64,000 nucleotides of DNA. It comes from Hyaloscypha bicolor E. Its lineage: Eukaryota > Ascomycota > Leotiomycetes > Helotiales > Hyaloscyphaceae. A program made the translations under genes and the position numbers. The notes beneath the pieces were generated by a model. The model ran no database searches, was not told where the DNA came from, and saw only the letters and a list, made by a program, of their open reading frames with translations. This document shows positions 44,418 through 55,207 of this stretch, piece after piece (positions within the stretch are counted from its first letter, which is position 1; every line of letters begins with the position of its first letter). Location of the stretch: positions 2,506,288-2,570,287 of the forward strand of contig NW_020194555.1 of the NCBI RefSeq assembly GCF_002865645.1, given 5' to 3'.

Positions 44418-46016
44418 CTACACTCTCCCAGCAGCAACTCGTCGTGAGCTCGAGTAGTTCAGCACTATATCGTCCTCATCGCTACTGGAATCGCCCATTT
44501 CATCAAGCAGTCGATCGATGGCTTCGCCTCTTGCTCTGTCTCGGACCACTGGCTTTCCTCTCATTTTGCTTCTGTATTCGGCACCCCCAGTCTCGCTGCT
44601 CTCGGTACTCTGGCTCGGTGGGGTGGCTTCGAACTCAACTCTCCTTCCCTGAGCACCTCTAGCATGAACATTGAACTCAGCACGGAGGGGGCTTTGCTGA
44701 GGCGATCCTTGGGTTCTTGGAGGGGGAAATGTGTGTCCCATATTCCCCGAGTTGCCCGGACTACTCATGAAGAGTAATGTTTCGATAGCGTCCTGTTCCT
44801 GAATTGTCTTTTGCGTAGGAGTCTGTATTGAATTCCCGTCTCTGAAGTCCGTGTGATGCGGGGTTCGTGGAGCAGTGCTATGGTATGAAGAGTTGGATCC
44901 TTGCCCAGGAATTGCCGGTGGTTTGCTGAACTTTGGGGTGGAAGATCGACGTGAGCTAGGCGTGGGGCGAATATCCGCCGGGGGCGCGAGAGACTTGGAC
45001 GGCGGAGGAGAAGTGACCGGCGCGTGAGAAGAATGCCGGTGGGTGGGATAGCTGGTTGTTGAGTGATCGCGCCAGAAAGATTCGTACGTCCTTGAAGGCT
45101 GGTCGGATCTAGAATAGAGATCGAAGTCTGCAATGGGGGCCTGAGTAGAGGGCATGCTATTAGTCTGTGTTTGAATATTCGCGATCGCGGTTCGTGGGGA
45201 GGTGAGATGGTTTAGGCGGCCATGGAGCGTAGATGTAGATGATGCTGGGGAGCCTTTCTGAGATGCTAACGACTCCACTTCATCGATCGTATTCGACTGC
45301 CATCCATTGTTGACTTTCACCATAGCATAGGAGAGACGCGTCCGGAGTTCGGAGGAGAGCTGGACTTTATCAGTGACTGGTTGTTGCGAGGATTTTCCGC
45401 GTCGTACCTCTCCGATTCTACTGCTCGCAGCAGAAGACACATTGCTAACTGTGCTGGTACTTCTGGAATGGCCAGGAGCATGCGAACTGGTGGGTGAGCG
45501 GGATGATCCAGCCTTGATCTGCCCATCTGCTGTCCTCTTCTGCCCAGCAGTCGCGGGACTCGGTCGCGTCGCGATGGCGTCGATCAAGGGTTGCTGGGCA
45601 GCAGCGAGTTGTGAGAGCTGCGATAACTGAGAGAGTTGACTGTCCTGGTTCGTACTCTGCGACGAGAAGCCATCTGAGGTGGAGGTCGGAGGAGAAGAGA
45701 CAAGGTCATGGCCGTCCACGGTCGACTGCGAGTTGTGGCTCGATGTTGATTGTTGACCCGGCGCTGCTTTGTTTTGGCTCTCGGTCGGTCTGTCGGCTTC
45801 AGACATGATTTCATCAGTTGGTAGAAGTGCTGGCAATGACTCCTGGGCGCCGGCAGGGCTGTCGACAATCTTATTGTTCGTCATTATGTCGAACATGTCG
45901 ATACCCGCGCCGCCGTTCCGCGGGGATGTAACCTTGTCGACGGAGGAACTCGCTCTATGACTCGCAGCGTGGCCAACTTCGTGGAGAGCTGCAATTGCCA
46001 GCTCGTATGCGTCCAT
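44418..46016 (-). CDS. WHI5/NRM1-like G1/S transcription repressor
   Basis: From the first in-frame ATG (46016) the protein has 532 residues. It is Ser/Pro/Gln-rich and disordered, with many SP/TP sites for cyclin-dependent kinase. Two short conserved blocks identify it: LRTRLSYAMVKVNNGW (about 225-240), which matches the GTB motif of the Whi5/Nrm1 family, and AIETLLFMSSPGNS (about 410). In yeast such proteins bind SBF/MBF and hold back G1/S genes until phosphorylated by Cdk. An SQL tripeptide is repeated four times near residue 130. The frame stays open upstream to 46154 with protein-like sequence, so a 5' exon may exist; no upstream exon could be joined with confidence. Confidence 0.7.
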   Translation of the reverse strand: MDAYELAIAALHEVGHAASHRASSSVDKVTSPRNGGAGIDMFDIMTNNKIVDSPAGAQESLPALLPTDEIMSEADRPTESQNKAAPGQQSTSSHNSQSTVDGHDLVSSPPTSTSDGFSSQSTNQDSQLSQLSQLSQLAAAQQPLIDAIATRPSPATAGQKRTADGQIKAGSSRSPTSSHAPGHSRSTSTVSNVSSAASSRIGEVRRGKSSQQPVTDKVQLSSELRTRLSYAMVKVNNGWQSNTIDEVESLASQKGSPASSTSTLHGRLNHLTSPRTAIANIQTQTNSMPSTQAPIADFDLYSRSDQPSRTYESFWRDHSTTSYPTHRHSSHAPVTSPPPSKSLAPPADIRPTPSSRRSSTPKFSKPPAIPGQGSNSSYHSTAPRTPHHTDFRDGNSIQTPTQKTIQEQDAIETLLFMSSPGNSGNMGHTFPPPRTQGSPQQSPLRAEFNVHARGAQGRRVEFEATPPSQSTESSETGGAEYRSKMRGKPVVRDRARGEAIDRLLDEMGDSSSDEDDIVLNYSSSRRVAAGRV

Positions 46017-47325
46017 CAACCTGTCCACCGCTCTGAGGCTGCTCTCCTCTTCCAGTACCGGATACTTTGACACGGTCAAGACCGAGATGCCGCGAGATCG
46101 GTCGATATCAAGATTGATCGTGACGGTGATACCCGGATGCTGGCCGATCAGCTGTCACGCGTTCCTTCGCAGGCAGACGTGTCAAGCAGGCTCCAATTGT
46201 CGCTGAACCAGTTGCGACTTTCTTGCGAACAGTAAGATATGTTTGAGAATAAGAATGAGGGTTTGGATAGCGAGATATGGATGATTGTTGTGTGCGCCTC
46301 GAGTTCAACGTGTTAACCCCACTTCCTGGATAATAGCGGCAATCCTTAAGCACGCGAAGTCACGCGGCCAGTGGGATGGCGATGGCGAAAATTTTCTCTT
46401 CGAGTTCTTCCCTTGCAATCAACATCAACACAGTCGAGTGTCTTTTGGGAACTTTATCAAGGGTTCGCGTTGGGAGAGAAAAAACGTGTGTGCTCCATTC
46501 CTCTTTGAGATAGTCTGTTCCATGGTTCAAGTGATCCAGAGCAAAAGACATTCGCAATTTCCTTCAAGCTCAGAATCAGACAAGCTTTCTGAGAACGTGT
46601 CTTCTACTTTTTGAAGCATGGAGATACAGCGAATAGTTACGTAGACAGCGCGCCTGTGATCACGTATCTGGTGATGGATTTGAATCCTCAATTTTAGTGC
46701 TGGAAGCACGTGCTTCAAGCTTGGAGAATGTACGTGACCAGATTAGACTACCAGCGATTCGTGTTCAGTGGGATGTACCAATGCCAAGTCGTTCTATCGT
46801 TTCAGAAGAATGTACTCGTATTAAGTTGTTCTATCGGTGTGCCAGATATCTGCATCAATAGATCTGCAATTTGGCACCATCCGAAGTGAGAGTCCACCAC
46901 ATCACCGAAAATAATTGTCCATCGTAAAGCCAGGAATATGATTCTCAGCTTCTGCATGACCATCGCACAAGAGACAGTGAATATATCGCACAGAGATTGT
47001 ACCCAAGATAATTGGAACAATGTCGAGCGGAAACAAGGATCTTAATCAGCGCTTTTTGAATTTTCTACCCATTCTAAATGTTTTATGATCTTTTGGGACA
47101 ATGACATGTTGAATGCCAGTCCTGAATGTCTGCAGTAATTTTGGTACAAAGTAAGGTGAATCCTGTAAGATGAGCTGTTTCTGCATGTCCATAGAGCCTC
47201 TGGGACAATGACATGTTGAATGCCAGTCCTAACCGTCGGAAAAGAATTATTAGAATGACAAAAGAAATTTATTTCTCGCCCATGTTAAAGAATGAAGTTC
47301 GGCGGGAAAAGGCGACATGAGATGA
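46017..47325. other. Intergenic, includes possible 5' exon of the WHI5-like gene
   Basis: The minus-strand frame of the WHI5-like gene remains open through 46154, where a GACAG acceptor-like site precedes it. A minus-strand ATG at about 46423 starts a short frame that could be a first exon. Two 30-bp direct repeats lie near the right end. Confidence 0.4.
47094..47230. repeat. Pair of identical 30-bp direct repeats
   Basis: The 30-bp sequence beginning TGGGACAATGACATGTTGAA occurs at 47094-47123 and again at 47201-47230, 107 bp apart. No third copy and no coding context were seen. It lies just past the 3' end of the minus-strand gene at 47326. Confidence 0.8.
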
Positions 47326-49181
47326 TTAGTTATCCTTCTGGAATTGGACGTTAGTGAGAAAGTTCAGCGGAGACTGAGGAATTGGACGGACCATTGTCAT
47401 GTCAGCGATAATGCCGTCCAAAGGTTCTTTCTTTGTCCAGACACGCTCTTCAATAAACTCGACGTCCGAGTCATCCTCGAATAAGGGGTCTTCGTTGATC
47501 ACAATCGGATTGTCCTGGTTGCTTTGGAACATTGGAGGCTCGGATTTGATGCGTTTGGATAGGGGAGCTGGGGTGCTGCGATCCTCGTCGACCTCAAAAT
47601 AGTCATTGTCCTGTTTGAACATTCTTAGCCGAATTGAACATTCGGTATCAGACCACGGCTTACCTGAACCTCATCCTCTACCTTGATAATCTCCTGTATT
47701 ATCTGCTTCTGAACCTCAACAGCCGCCTGACTAACACGCTTTCTCGAAGCTGACGCCTTTCCCTTCAAAGGTGAATCATCCGGGAGAAAGTCGAGGCCGT
47801 CAGAATCATCCTCCTGCTACTTAAAATCAGTATTTTGTTCCGTGTACGAACTACTCAAGAACGTTACCGAATTGCGAACGGAGTTTCTATTCCTCCTTCC
47901 AGCCGTCAATCTCACCAAGTCCTGCCTAAACTTTGGGCTAAATTTCTTAGGACCACCTGGACGTGGACGCTTTGGCTTCGGTTTTCTGCCCACGAAAAGG
48001 CTATCCGGATCATCACCGTCGTCTCCTGAATCATCTCCCGAATCGTCTCCCGAATCGTCTCCCTGATTATTCTCCGAGTCGTCATCTGAATCCGATTCTT
48101 CGTTGGCATCGGGATCAGGGTTTTTACCTCCAACCTTCTGAATTAACTCCTCAACTTCATTTCCTTTGTATTGATCAACCCTAAGAGGAAGATTTTGAAT
48201 GAATACATTCGAATCAAATGCATTACATCCTGGCTCTTCCATAATATCGAGCGCGTGGTCAACGGCTGCTCGATCGATTCTATGTCCTTGATCGTAGAAA
48301 GCGGATTCTATATTATCGAGTTGCAGCTGTCGTTGAACATGGTCGGATGGTTTATAGGGGATATTTCCCGTGAGGAAGTTGCTAATGACCTTGATAGCAT
48401 TATTATTATGGTTGTCTTTCTTGAAGGCATTAATCTTGATTCTTTCGGTGGAAAAGGGGATATTGGTATCTGGATAACATTGCTCAGGTGGGGTAAAGGC
48501 AGGAGAGGCACTCCTGGAGCCTCTACCTCCACCTCCCCTACCCACATGCGGTCCGGACTTATCGTTGATGTAGTGGATGACATTAAGACAAGGGCCGATG
48601 GATTTGTGGTCTTTACCGTGAGGGTAAGGGTCGACGAAAGTCGGGTCGAGAAACGTTTCTAGAAGCGTTCGGCGCTGGCAACGCCGACCTTTCATTGCTT
48701 TGCCATAAGTCCAGGTGCCTCTCTGATTCAATAAGTGGCACCACTTTCTGCTATGATGCTTATCGAAAGTGATCAAATTCCTCTTGATTTGGCCGACGTT
48801 AAAGTTACCGTGAAAAGAGCCGTTTGAATCGGGTGAGTAGACTATTCGGCGTGAGCCATCCTTGAGTTCAATGAAAGAGTACCAAATATCCCGCTCTTCA
48901 GACTGAGCGTCTAAATGTACTCCAGCATGAATCCACCTTTAGGTTTATTAGCCTCATTTCTCCCAAATGATATACTCTTACCTCAAATTAATCCTTGCGT
49001 TTCTCCCCTCAAGGTCATCCGGGTCTGGGCATAGTTCTGGACTTGAGGATCGACCAACCCAATTGCTGATTTTCATTTGTCTGCCCTTTCCCTTGCCATT
49101 TCTCCTATCTTTGTTCTTACTCTTGCGCTTCCCCTTGTCTTTCCTGACCTTGTGTTTCACCTTGTTGTTTCCTCTCGCCAT
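47326..49181 (-). CDS. Hypothetical basic/acidic protein with GDDS repeats
   Basis: Exons 47326-47610, 47664-47816, 47868-48936 and 48982-49181 give 568 residues, all junctions in phase. The N-terminus is strongly basic (KGKRKSKNKDRRNGKGKGR, about 18-36), like a nuclear or nucleolar signal. A central part (about 70-380) has ordered-looking sequence (RDIWYSFIELKDGSRRIVY) and a Gly/Arg patch. An acidic region with tandem GDDS units (from 48022-48069) precedes a basic KPKRPRPGGPKKF segment and a second acidic tail with SUMO-like sites (IKSEP, KKEP). No family is recognised. Codon use and introns look like a real gene. Confidence 0.65.
48022..48069 (-). repeat. 12-bp coding minisatellite (GDDS repeat)
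   Basis: Four tandem 12-bp units, TCTCCCGAATCG and variants on the plus strand, encode consecutive Gly-Asp-Asp-Ser-like units in the minus-strand protein. Such arrays vary in number between strains. Confidence 0.8.
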
Positions 49182-49337
49182 GATGGTAGGTGTTCTCTTT
49201 CTGAGATGGGAGGGTGGAAGGATGAGCGTAGAACTGTCTTGAAGTCAGGAGATAAGCGCCAAGAATGTGGTAATGTCTGAGAGCGGAGAGCGAAAGACAA
49301 GCATGAAAGAGGTGTTATGAAAAAATGATGGTGAAAG

Positions 49338-49610
49338 GTGATAACGTCTTAAGGTAGAAGGCAAAGACAAGCGGAGAATAAGAGGAGCTGTGAAGGGTGA
49401 GCGCAAAGAGTGATACCGTCTGAAGGTAGGATGCAAAAGATGGGCGGAGAGTAAGTATTGAATCTGAAAGAGTAAGGCAAAGACAAGCGTAAGATAAGAA
49501 ACAGTGAGGGAGCTTGACGGAAAGCGTGATGACATGTGAAGGTGATATGCAATAGATGAGGCGAAAAAGGTGATAACTTCTGATGGTGGTAGTGCAGAGA
49601 TCAGCGGAGT
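49338..49610. repeat. Degenerate minisatellite
   Basis: A block starting GTGATAAC/GTGATACC recurs at 49338, 49410, 49526 and 49570. The intervals are 72, 116 and 44 bp, and 116 equals 72 plus 44, which suggests two unit lengths that expanded together. Shared pieces include GGCAAAGACAAGCG (twice) and GCAAAAGATGGGCGG-like segments. Confidence 0.55.
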
Positions 49611-50441
49611 GGAGGGGCCCGTCCAAATAAAGCGCGAGAGAGAGTAAAACGTCTGATAGATGAGCGGAAAATGAATAATTATGTGAAATATGCTGGAAGG
49701 AAGGAAGCGAGCCAAAAGTGAAGATGTTTTGTGAGGGAGGAGAGGGGATTGAAGGTGAGATAATACACCTTAGTTCTGATGAGGAAATCTTGACTCTAGA
49801 AGAGTGTGCTCATACTTCCTCAAGAATGGGTTAGGAAAAGCTTACTGTGGTAGTATTGTACGAAGGAAGTTGTTGTTTGAAGAAGGTTGAGTTGAAGCTG
49901 GTGATGGTAACGAAGGGAAGAGGGGGAGTTTTTGTTGAATAAAAGAGAATTACCTGATTTCAAGCAAATCAACTTGCGAGAACGAAAAGCTCTTGGCCTT
50001 TCTGAGCAGCTGAGGCTTGCATGAACTCGAAGACGTCGAGGTGGTCGGAGAGAAATTAGTTGGCCAGTAAGGTCTGAGGTTGAGAAACTCATATGCTTGA
50101 ATTGTAAGACGGGTAGGTAGAAATTGCAATGCCGAATCAATCGCTGTGTGGATGGATTGGGTGCACAAAGTTGTTGGTAGGTGTAGTGGTCAGAAGAAGG
50201 TAGACAGGTGAAGAAGAGAGATTCAATTTCGAGGCTTGTTCGCGAGGAATCATGTGGGGGTTGGTATTTGTAGTGGAGAAAGAAGAGGGTGAACAGGCGA
50301 GAAAGAAGAACTCGAGGAGATTGAAGCTTGTTGGGGAAAGAATCTTAGCTTGATAGTAGTTGGATGTAAGGTTAAGAAGAATTGGTTTTGTCAAGTTCAG
50401 TATGTCGAGGGGAAAGAAGTGATGCTGCCTTGCACACGCAT

Positions 50442-50650
50442 ATAATGCGGCCGCAGGGGTAACGATCGCTTCATAGCCGAAGGGTTAGCGAAGGGAAGGA
50501 GGGGTAAAAAGTTGGACAGAGTGAATTAAAGCTGTGGTGGGAAAGCAGAAGCACATAATGCGGCCGCAGGGGTGACCCTCGCTTCGTAGTCGAAGGGGAA
50601 GTGGAAGGGAGAGGAAAGAGTGATGGCATCTGTGACTCACCTACACCTTG
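50442..50650. repeat. Two-copy direct repeat with GCGGCCGC core
   Basis: ATAATGCGGCCGCAGGGGT starts at 50442 and at 50555, 113 bp apart. Similarity continues about 25 bp further (TCGCTTC, then TAG and CGAAGGG). A related TGCAACGAAAGT motif also recurs at 50648 and about 50703. Confidence 0.65.
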
Positions 50651-51888
50651 CAACGAAAGTTTCTCAAAGAGGATTAGTGTGAGGGGTAACGTTGGTGCGA
50701 AGTGCAACGAAAGTCTTTGAATTGAAGTGAGGATGAGGGCATAACTTCCGTTAGATAGCAAAGATGTACAGCTGAAAAGGCAGATATGCAACGAAACTTG
50801 GGATTGAACTAAAGGGGAGACTACCTAAGCTATTATTGGCTGGTACATACACTTAGCAAATCTAAATACAACTAACATCATGGTTCGGCACTATAAAAGG
50901 AGGTTAGGTCATTATTGGGCGGTGTTACGTGCAACTAAATCTAAAATCTGTCCTCAAAGAAAGGACTAAGCTCTCCTACGTTAAATGCTTTTGCATTATC
51001 TTGTGAAGTACAGATCGAAACACAGTTGCTGCATTGGAAGAAATGCTCCATAACGAAGCTATCCGGCACAGAGCTGCCTTAGGAATGCAGGAGCACATGA
51101 TTCGGCCACAAGGTCAGCAAGTGGGATGAGGTGTATATGGGAATTCTTGGGATGAATCCGTAGTGCATCTCAATGCTGTCTCTTTGAGCAGAAGCACAAG
51201 TGTACTGTCAAAAATTATTTGCCTCCTGAAGTCTCATCAAAAAATACATGGATCTTTTTGAAAGACCCCTCAATACGTATGCGAAAACCGAGGGACTATG
51301 CTCTCGGCAGATATGACAGTGCAATTAACTACCTGTCCGCAAAGCACAGATCCCCTACCATTTCCCAAATGGACAAAACTTGATAGAACTTGTCCACCCA
51401 CAAGCATGATAAGTCAACTCCGTTTCCGTCATTCAGTACGTGCAGGTACATTAAGAATAGCACTAACCCCTCAATGTCCCAAAAAGCCGGGGACATTGAA
51501 AAGAACACATAGCCAGCAGATGGTTCCGCAGCAACTCATCTTTTCTTTGTCAAAATATTCTAATAACTTCAGTGCCTGTAATTGGAGCAGCGGGTTATTA
51601 CATTGGCATATGGAAAGCCGGCATTACTGCGGCTACGGACTGAAAGACAATACTGTGAAAGGGGAGCCGGACTTCGCTTAATAAACGAGCCCTTTTCATA
51701 ATTACTCTCTTCACGGGAACTTAAGCTTGAGCCCACAACAAAGTTCTCTAAAGAGTTTATTGTAGAGTATCAATGTGATCTAGGAAACACCATATCCAAG
51801 ACACCGTCCCGGCATAAATTGACCACAGCACATTCACATAGAATCGATCTGATGCTCCACCGCTTCATCCCCACACATCATCTCCAAC

Positions 51889-53699
51889 TTAGAAGGTGTA
51901 TTTGAAGCCAGGGTGATGCTCAATCGGCTTTCCACCGGCATCTACCCTCTTGTTCGCGAGGTGGAACTTCCAGCTCAGTCCCGCAACAGTGACCATGACA
52001 AGAGCTTGGGAGATAAGGCAAGCCAAAATACCGGGGCGATAGCCAGGTGCGTCAATCGGGCGGAAAACACTTGTTCCAATGATCCCACCGATTGCGCCGC
52101 CTCCGATGAGCGTTGCTGATGTAAATGCTCGTTTCCATTGACCCCGAATATTGTTGGACTGGTAGGTGAGAAGGGCGGGGCAGTTTGCGTTGGCCGCGAT
52201 AGTGGCAAGGAAGACGCCGAAGTAGCGAACTCCACTGTTCTTATCGTAGCCCAAGAGGCCTAGACCGACTACGCCTGTAGCTGTTTAGTATAGCGATAGG
52301 GCAGGACGCAAATGGATGGCTTACCAATAGCTGCATTAAACACAATGATGGGACCACGTAAATGCCACTTGTCTCCGTAATATGCTTGAATCACCATGAC
52401 AACTGCGGCTGCGCAATATGGAGGTGCAACGAGACATTGGGCCTTGGCAACAGAGAATCCCATGCCATCTCTGAGAATGATAGGGAGGAAGTATGCGATG
52501 GCGTAAGAGTTGGTGGTGGTAAACATGTAAAGAGCGGCGAATGCCCAAACCTTGCTGTCTAAAGCATGTTTTAGATAAGCACCGAGAATGAAGGGTTCTG
52601 TCTTGACATCGGCGCGATCGTGCTCGATACGGGCAACCACGAAAGCAGCTTCACGGTGATTAAGGAAATGCCATGACTTGGGCGAGAGCTCCGGAAAGTC
52701 GACGATCGCGATGTAGGCGGCGAAGCCAAGCGCACAGGTTATGGTTCCCTCAATCTGATGGATGCTTCGTCAGCCGATGTCCTATTTTATGGGTAACGAA
52801 ATATGAGGAAGGGAATAGACGCACGATAAAGATCCATCTCCACCCGGATAAGCCAGCATGTCCATTCAACTGCATGAGACCGTACGCAAGAATGCCAGCA
52901 AAAGCGGATGCCATACTTCCAATGAGATAGAATACAGCGTTTCGCTTCTGAAGCTCAAAACGCGGGTACCATGTACTGAGGAGATAGACGCAGCCGGGAT
53001 AGAAACCAGCCTCGAGGCCACCAAGAATGACACGGAGGACAGCCATTGTCTGCCAGCTCTTGACAAAGCCAAAGCCCTGAAGGGTAGATTAGCAAGAGCA
53101 AGGTTCCGCAAGGATATAGGATGCTCACAATCATCACGGCACCCCACAAGACAACAATGGCAGTGAGAAACTTGCGAGGTCCAATCTCACGGATGAGGAC
53201 CGTCGCAGGTGGCTGGAAAAGAGCATACGGAAGGAAGAACACAAGGGAGACAATCGTGTAGGCATTGTTCTTTGCATTCATGTGTAGTTCCTTTTGCATT
53301 CTGAGATAATGTCAGTAAATGATGCGATTGACTTCCGTGATTTGGTATTACCCCGCAACTGCCAAAAGTCAGTATTCTATATTTCATGACAGAGGATCCA
53401 AGATTTGATACACTCGGGAGGGTAGTAAAGGATATATAACTTGAAATAAAGGGGAGAGCACGAATCCTGGATTACATACCAGAAGCTGCACCAAGATTGG
53501 TTCTGTCCATAAGACTGATCATGTAGAGGAAGCCAAGAGTAAGGACCAACCGACGATCGACCCGCCAAATAATGCTCCTCTGCTCCGCGGGCGTGAAAGC
53601 AGTTACACGCTCATCGTTGGCGAGTGCAAGCACGGCATCTTCAACCTGTGTATCGCCACCGAGACCGGGCTTCTCGACGTCGGAAGTTCTTTCGGCCAT
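51889..53699 (-). CDS. Dal5-family (anion:cation symporter) MFS transporter
   Basis: Six exons: 51889-52280, 52325-52754, 52825-53076, 53129-53300, 53352-53358 and 53480-53699, total 490 residues, typical of Dal5/Tna1 permeases. About 12 membrane spans are visible. Family marks include LGFLYMISLMDRTNLG in span 1, LGGLEAGFYPGC in span 4, WRWIFIIEG in span 5 and a RIEHDRADV loop. The second exon is only 7 nt; it supplies VAG between LGAAS and MQKEL and is needed to keep frame, and both flanking introns have TACTGAC branch sites. Dal5-type carriers import allantoate, nicotinate, pantothenate or related organic anions; the substrate cannot be read. It stands alone, without obvious partner genes. 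Confidence 0.9.
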
Positions 53700-55207
53700 G
53701 ACGATTGGTTTGCAGGGGCTGATTTGACAAGATGCAAGTTCGAGAGAAAGGATGTGTCTTGCGATGAAGAAGTTCTGATCTTGGAGAAGAAAGACGTATA
53801 GATATAAGGAAAGTATCTTGCTTGGCACGACATGGCTGGACATATACAGAGCTCACTAGAACATCCCCGCGGGTGGACCTCTCCATACCCAGCAGCCCAA
53901 CACCTGTCAAGATTGCCAGTAGATGGGCTTTGGCCAAGGCACTTTCCAAAAACATAACTGTGGCTGGCATGTTGATATTGCGGATCTCCCAATTCCTTGC
54001 TGATTCGTTGCTGGAAGGAACTATGGCACGTGAGATGTAGGGCTCGGTCCTGCTGTGAGCCGCTCAGCTCCCCCGTAGCGTCTTCTTCATCGAGTTTCGC
54101 GAAGCACCGAGGAATCTTCCTAAACCGGTTAGCGCGACTGGGTGACGACGTCGTGTTTTCCCCGATAACCCCATGTTCTGCATATGCACCCAAAAACATA
54201 TTTCTACTCGCCTTCGGCCAGACTTACCATGCATTTGTGCCCGGCAAGTTGCTGACCAGGATATCTGTGCTCTTGAGTGAAATCTTGAAGGCATGGGACC
54301 TGATTATGGGGGTCTCAGAGGAAGTCCTCGCTCGACCTTCGGTATCATCTTAAGGTATCTTCGATCAGTTGTCAACTTGCGAGATATTCATCCCCAAACA
54401 GTGGTCTTGCTGCGCGATTCAGCGTTCGGCCAGACCCTCGCGAACAAGGATCACGAGGGTTCGGAGATTCTTCACCATGGCATCTTGGGCCGCAAAGACG
54501 GTTCAGTGCCGACAACCCTTGCTAAGGAACTCAACCACCGAGGCTGCATCCCGATCAAGCGGTCATGTTGGTCCGATGTTATGATCCCCAGATCATATCC
54601 CCGCAAAAATTACTTGTATCCAGATGAGGAGTTATAATTCATGTCGATATTACTGGCCTTCCGGATTAGGAAGTCACATTCGTCTAATCTCACAAAATAT
54701 ATTACCTGTCAGTTGGATCCGATGATCCACCACATCGTGGTGACCCGAGCACGGCAGTATGGCCTTAAATTTAAATTACCATGTTAGACGTAAATATCCG
54801 GGTCAGGGACGGAAACCAAGCCACCCATCAACTGCGTCAGCCTCCAATGAAGGCCTTGACTGTAAGGCGCATCTACCTGGAATCTATGTGCTCAAGGCAA
54901 AACCCCGCCTGGGACTTTCCACACTCGGACTGTATTGCTTGCCTGGCCTTACAGATACTGCCAAAGTCTAAGCAATACGATCCAGATTCGGCGCCGACCG
55001 AACTTTGACATTGGCGGTGCGTCTGACTTCCCCAGAATAACAATCCCCGCAGCTGACCCCGTAAAGAGATCATAGTTGTCATAATGACTATATCAACCCC
55101 GCAAGACTCCATAAAAGGTGAGATATATCCAGATGAAGCGCATTCTACTTCCTCCGAAAGAAGTGGTTTTCCTCCAAAGTGAAAGAGTTTGGCAAATTCT
55201 ACCCATT
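53700..55207. other. Divergent intergenic region, no supported gene
   Basis: The permease and esterase genes point away from each other across this 1.5 kb. Overlapping frames (53603-54199 and others) lack motifs. It should contain both promoters. Confidence 0.5.

Larger units (their letters stand above)
49182..51888. other. Purine-rich, repeat-laden spacer without genes
   Basis: From 49240 to about 50800 the plus strand is heavily G/A-biased, with degenerate repeats. The long minus-strand frame (49245-49715) is Ser/Leu/Phe/Arg-rich and repeats because the DNA repeats; it is not called. 50800-51888 has ordinary composition and no supported gene. Confidence 0.6.

Noticed and set aside
47094..47230. 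CRISPR-like spaced repeat
   Set aside because: Only two copies, a 77-bp gap, and a eukaryotic context.
49245..49715. 156-codon minus-strand frame with FRRYH-like repeats
   Set aside because: The protein repeats only mirror the underlying DNA minisatellite; composition is not that of a real protein.
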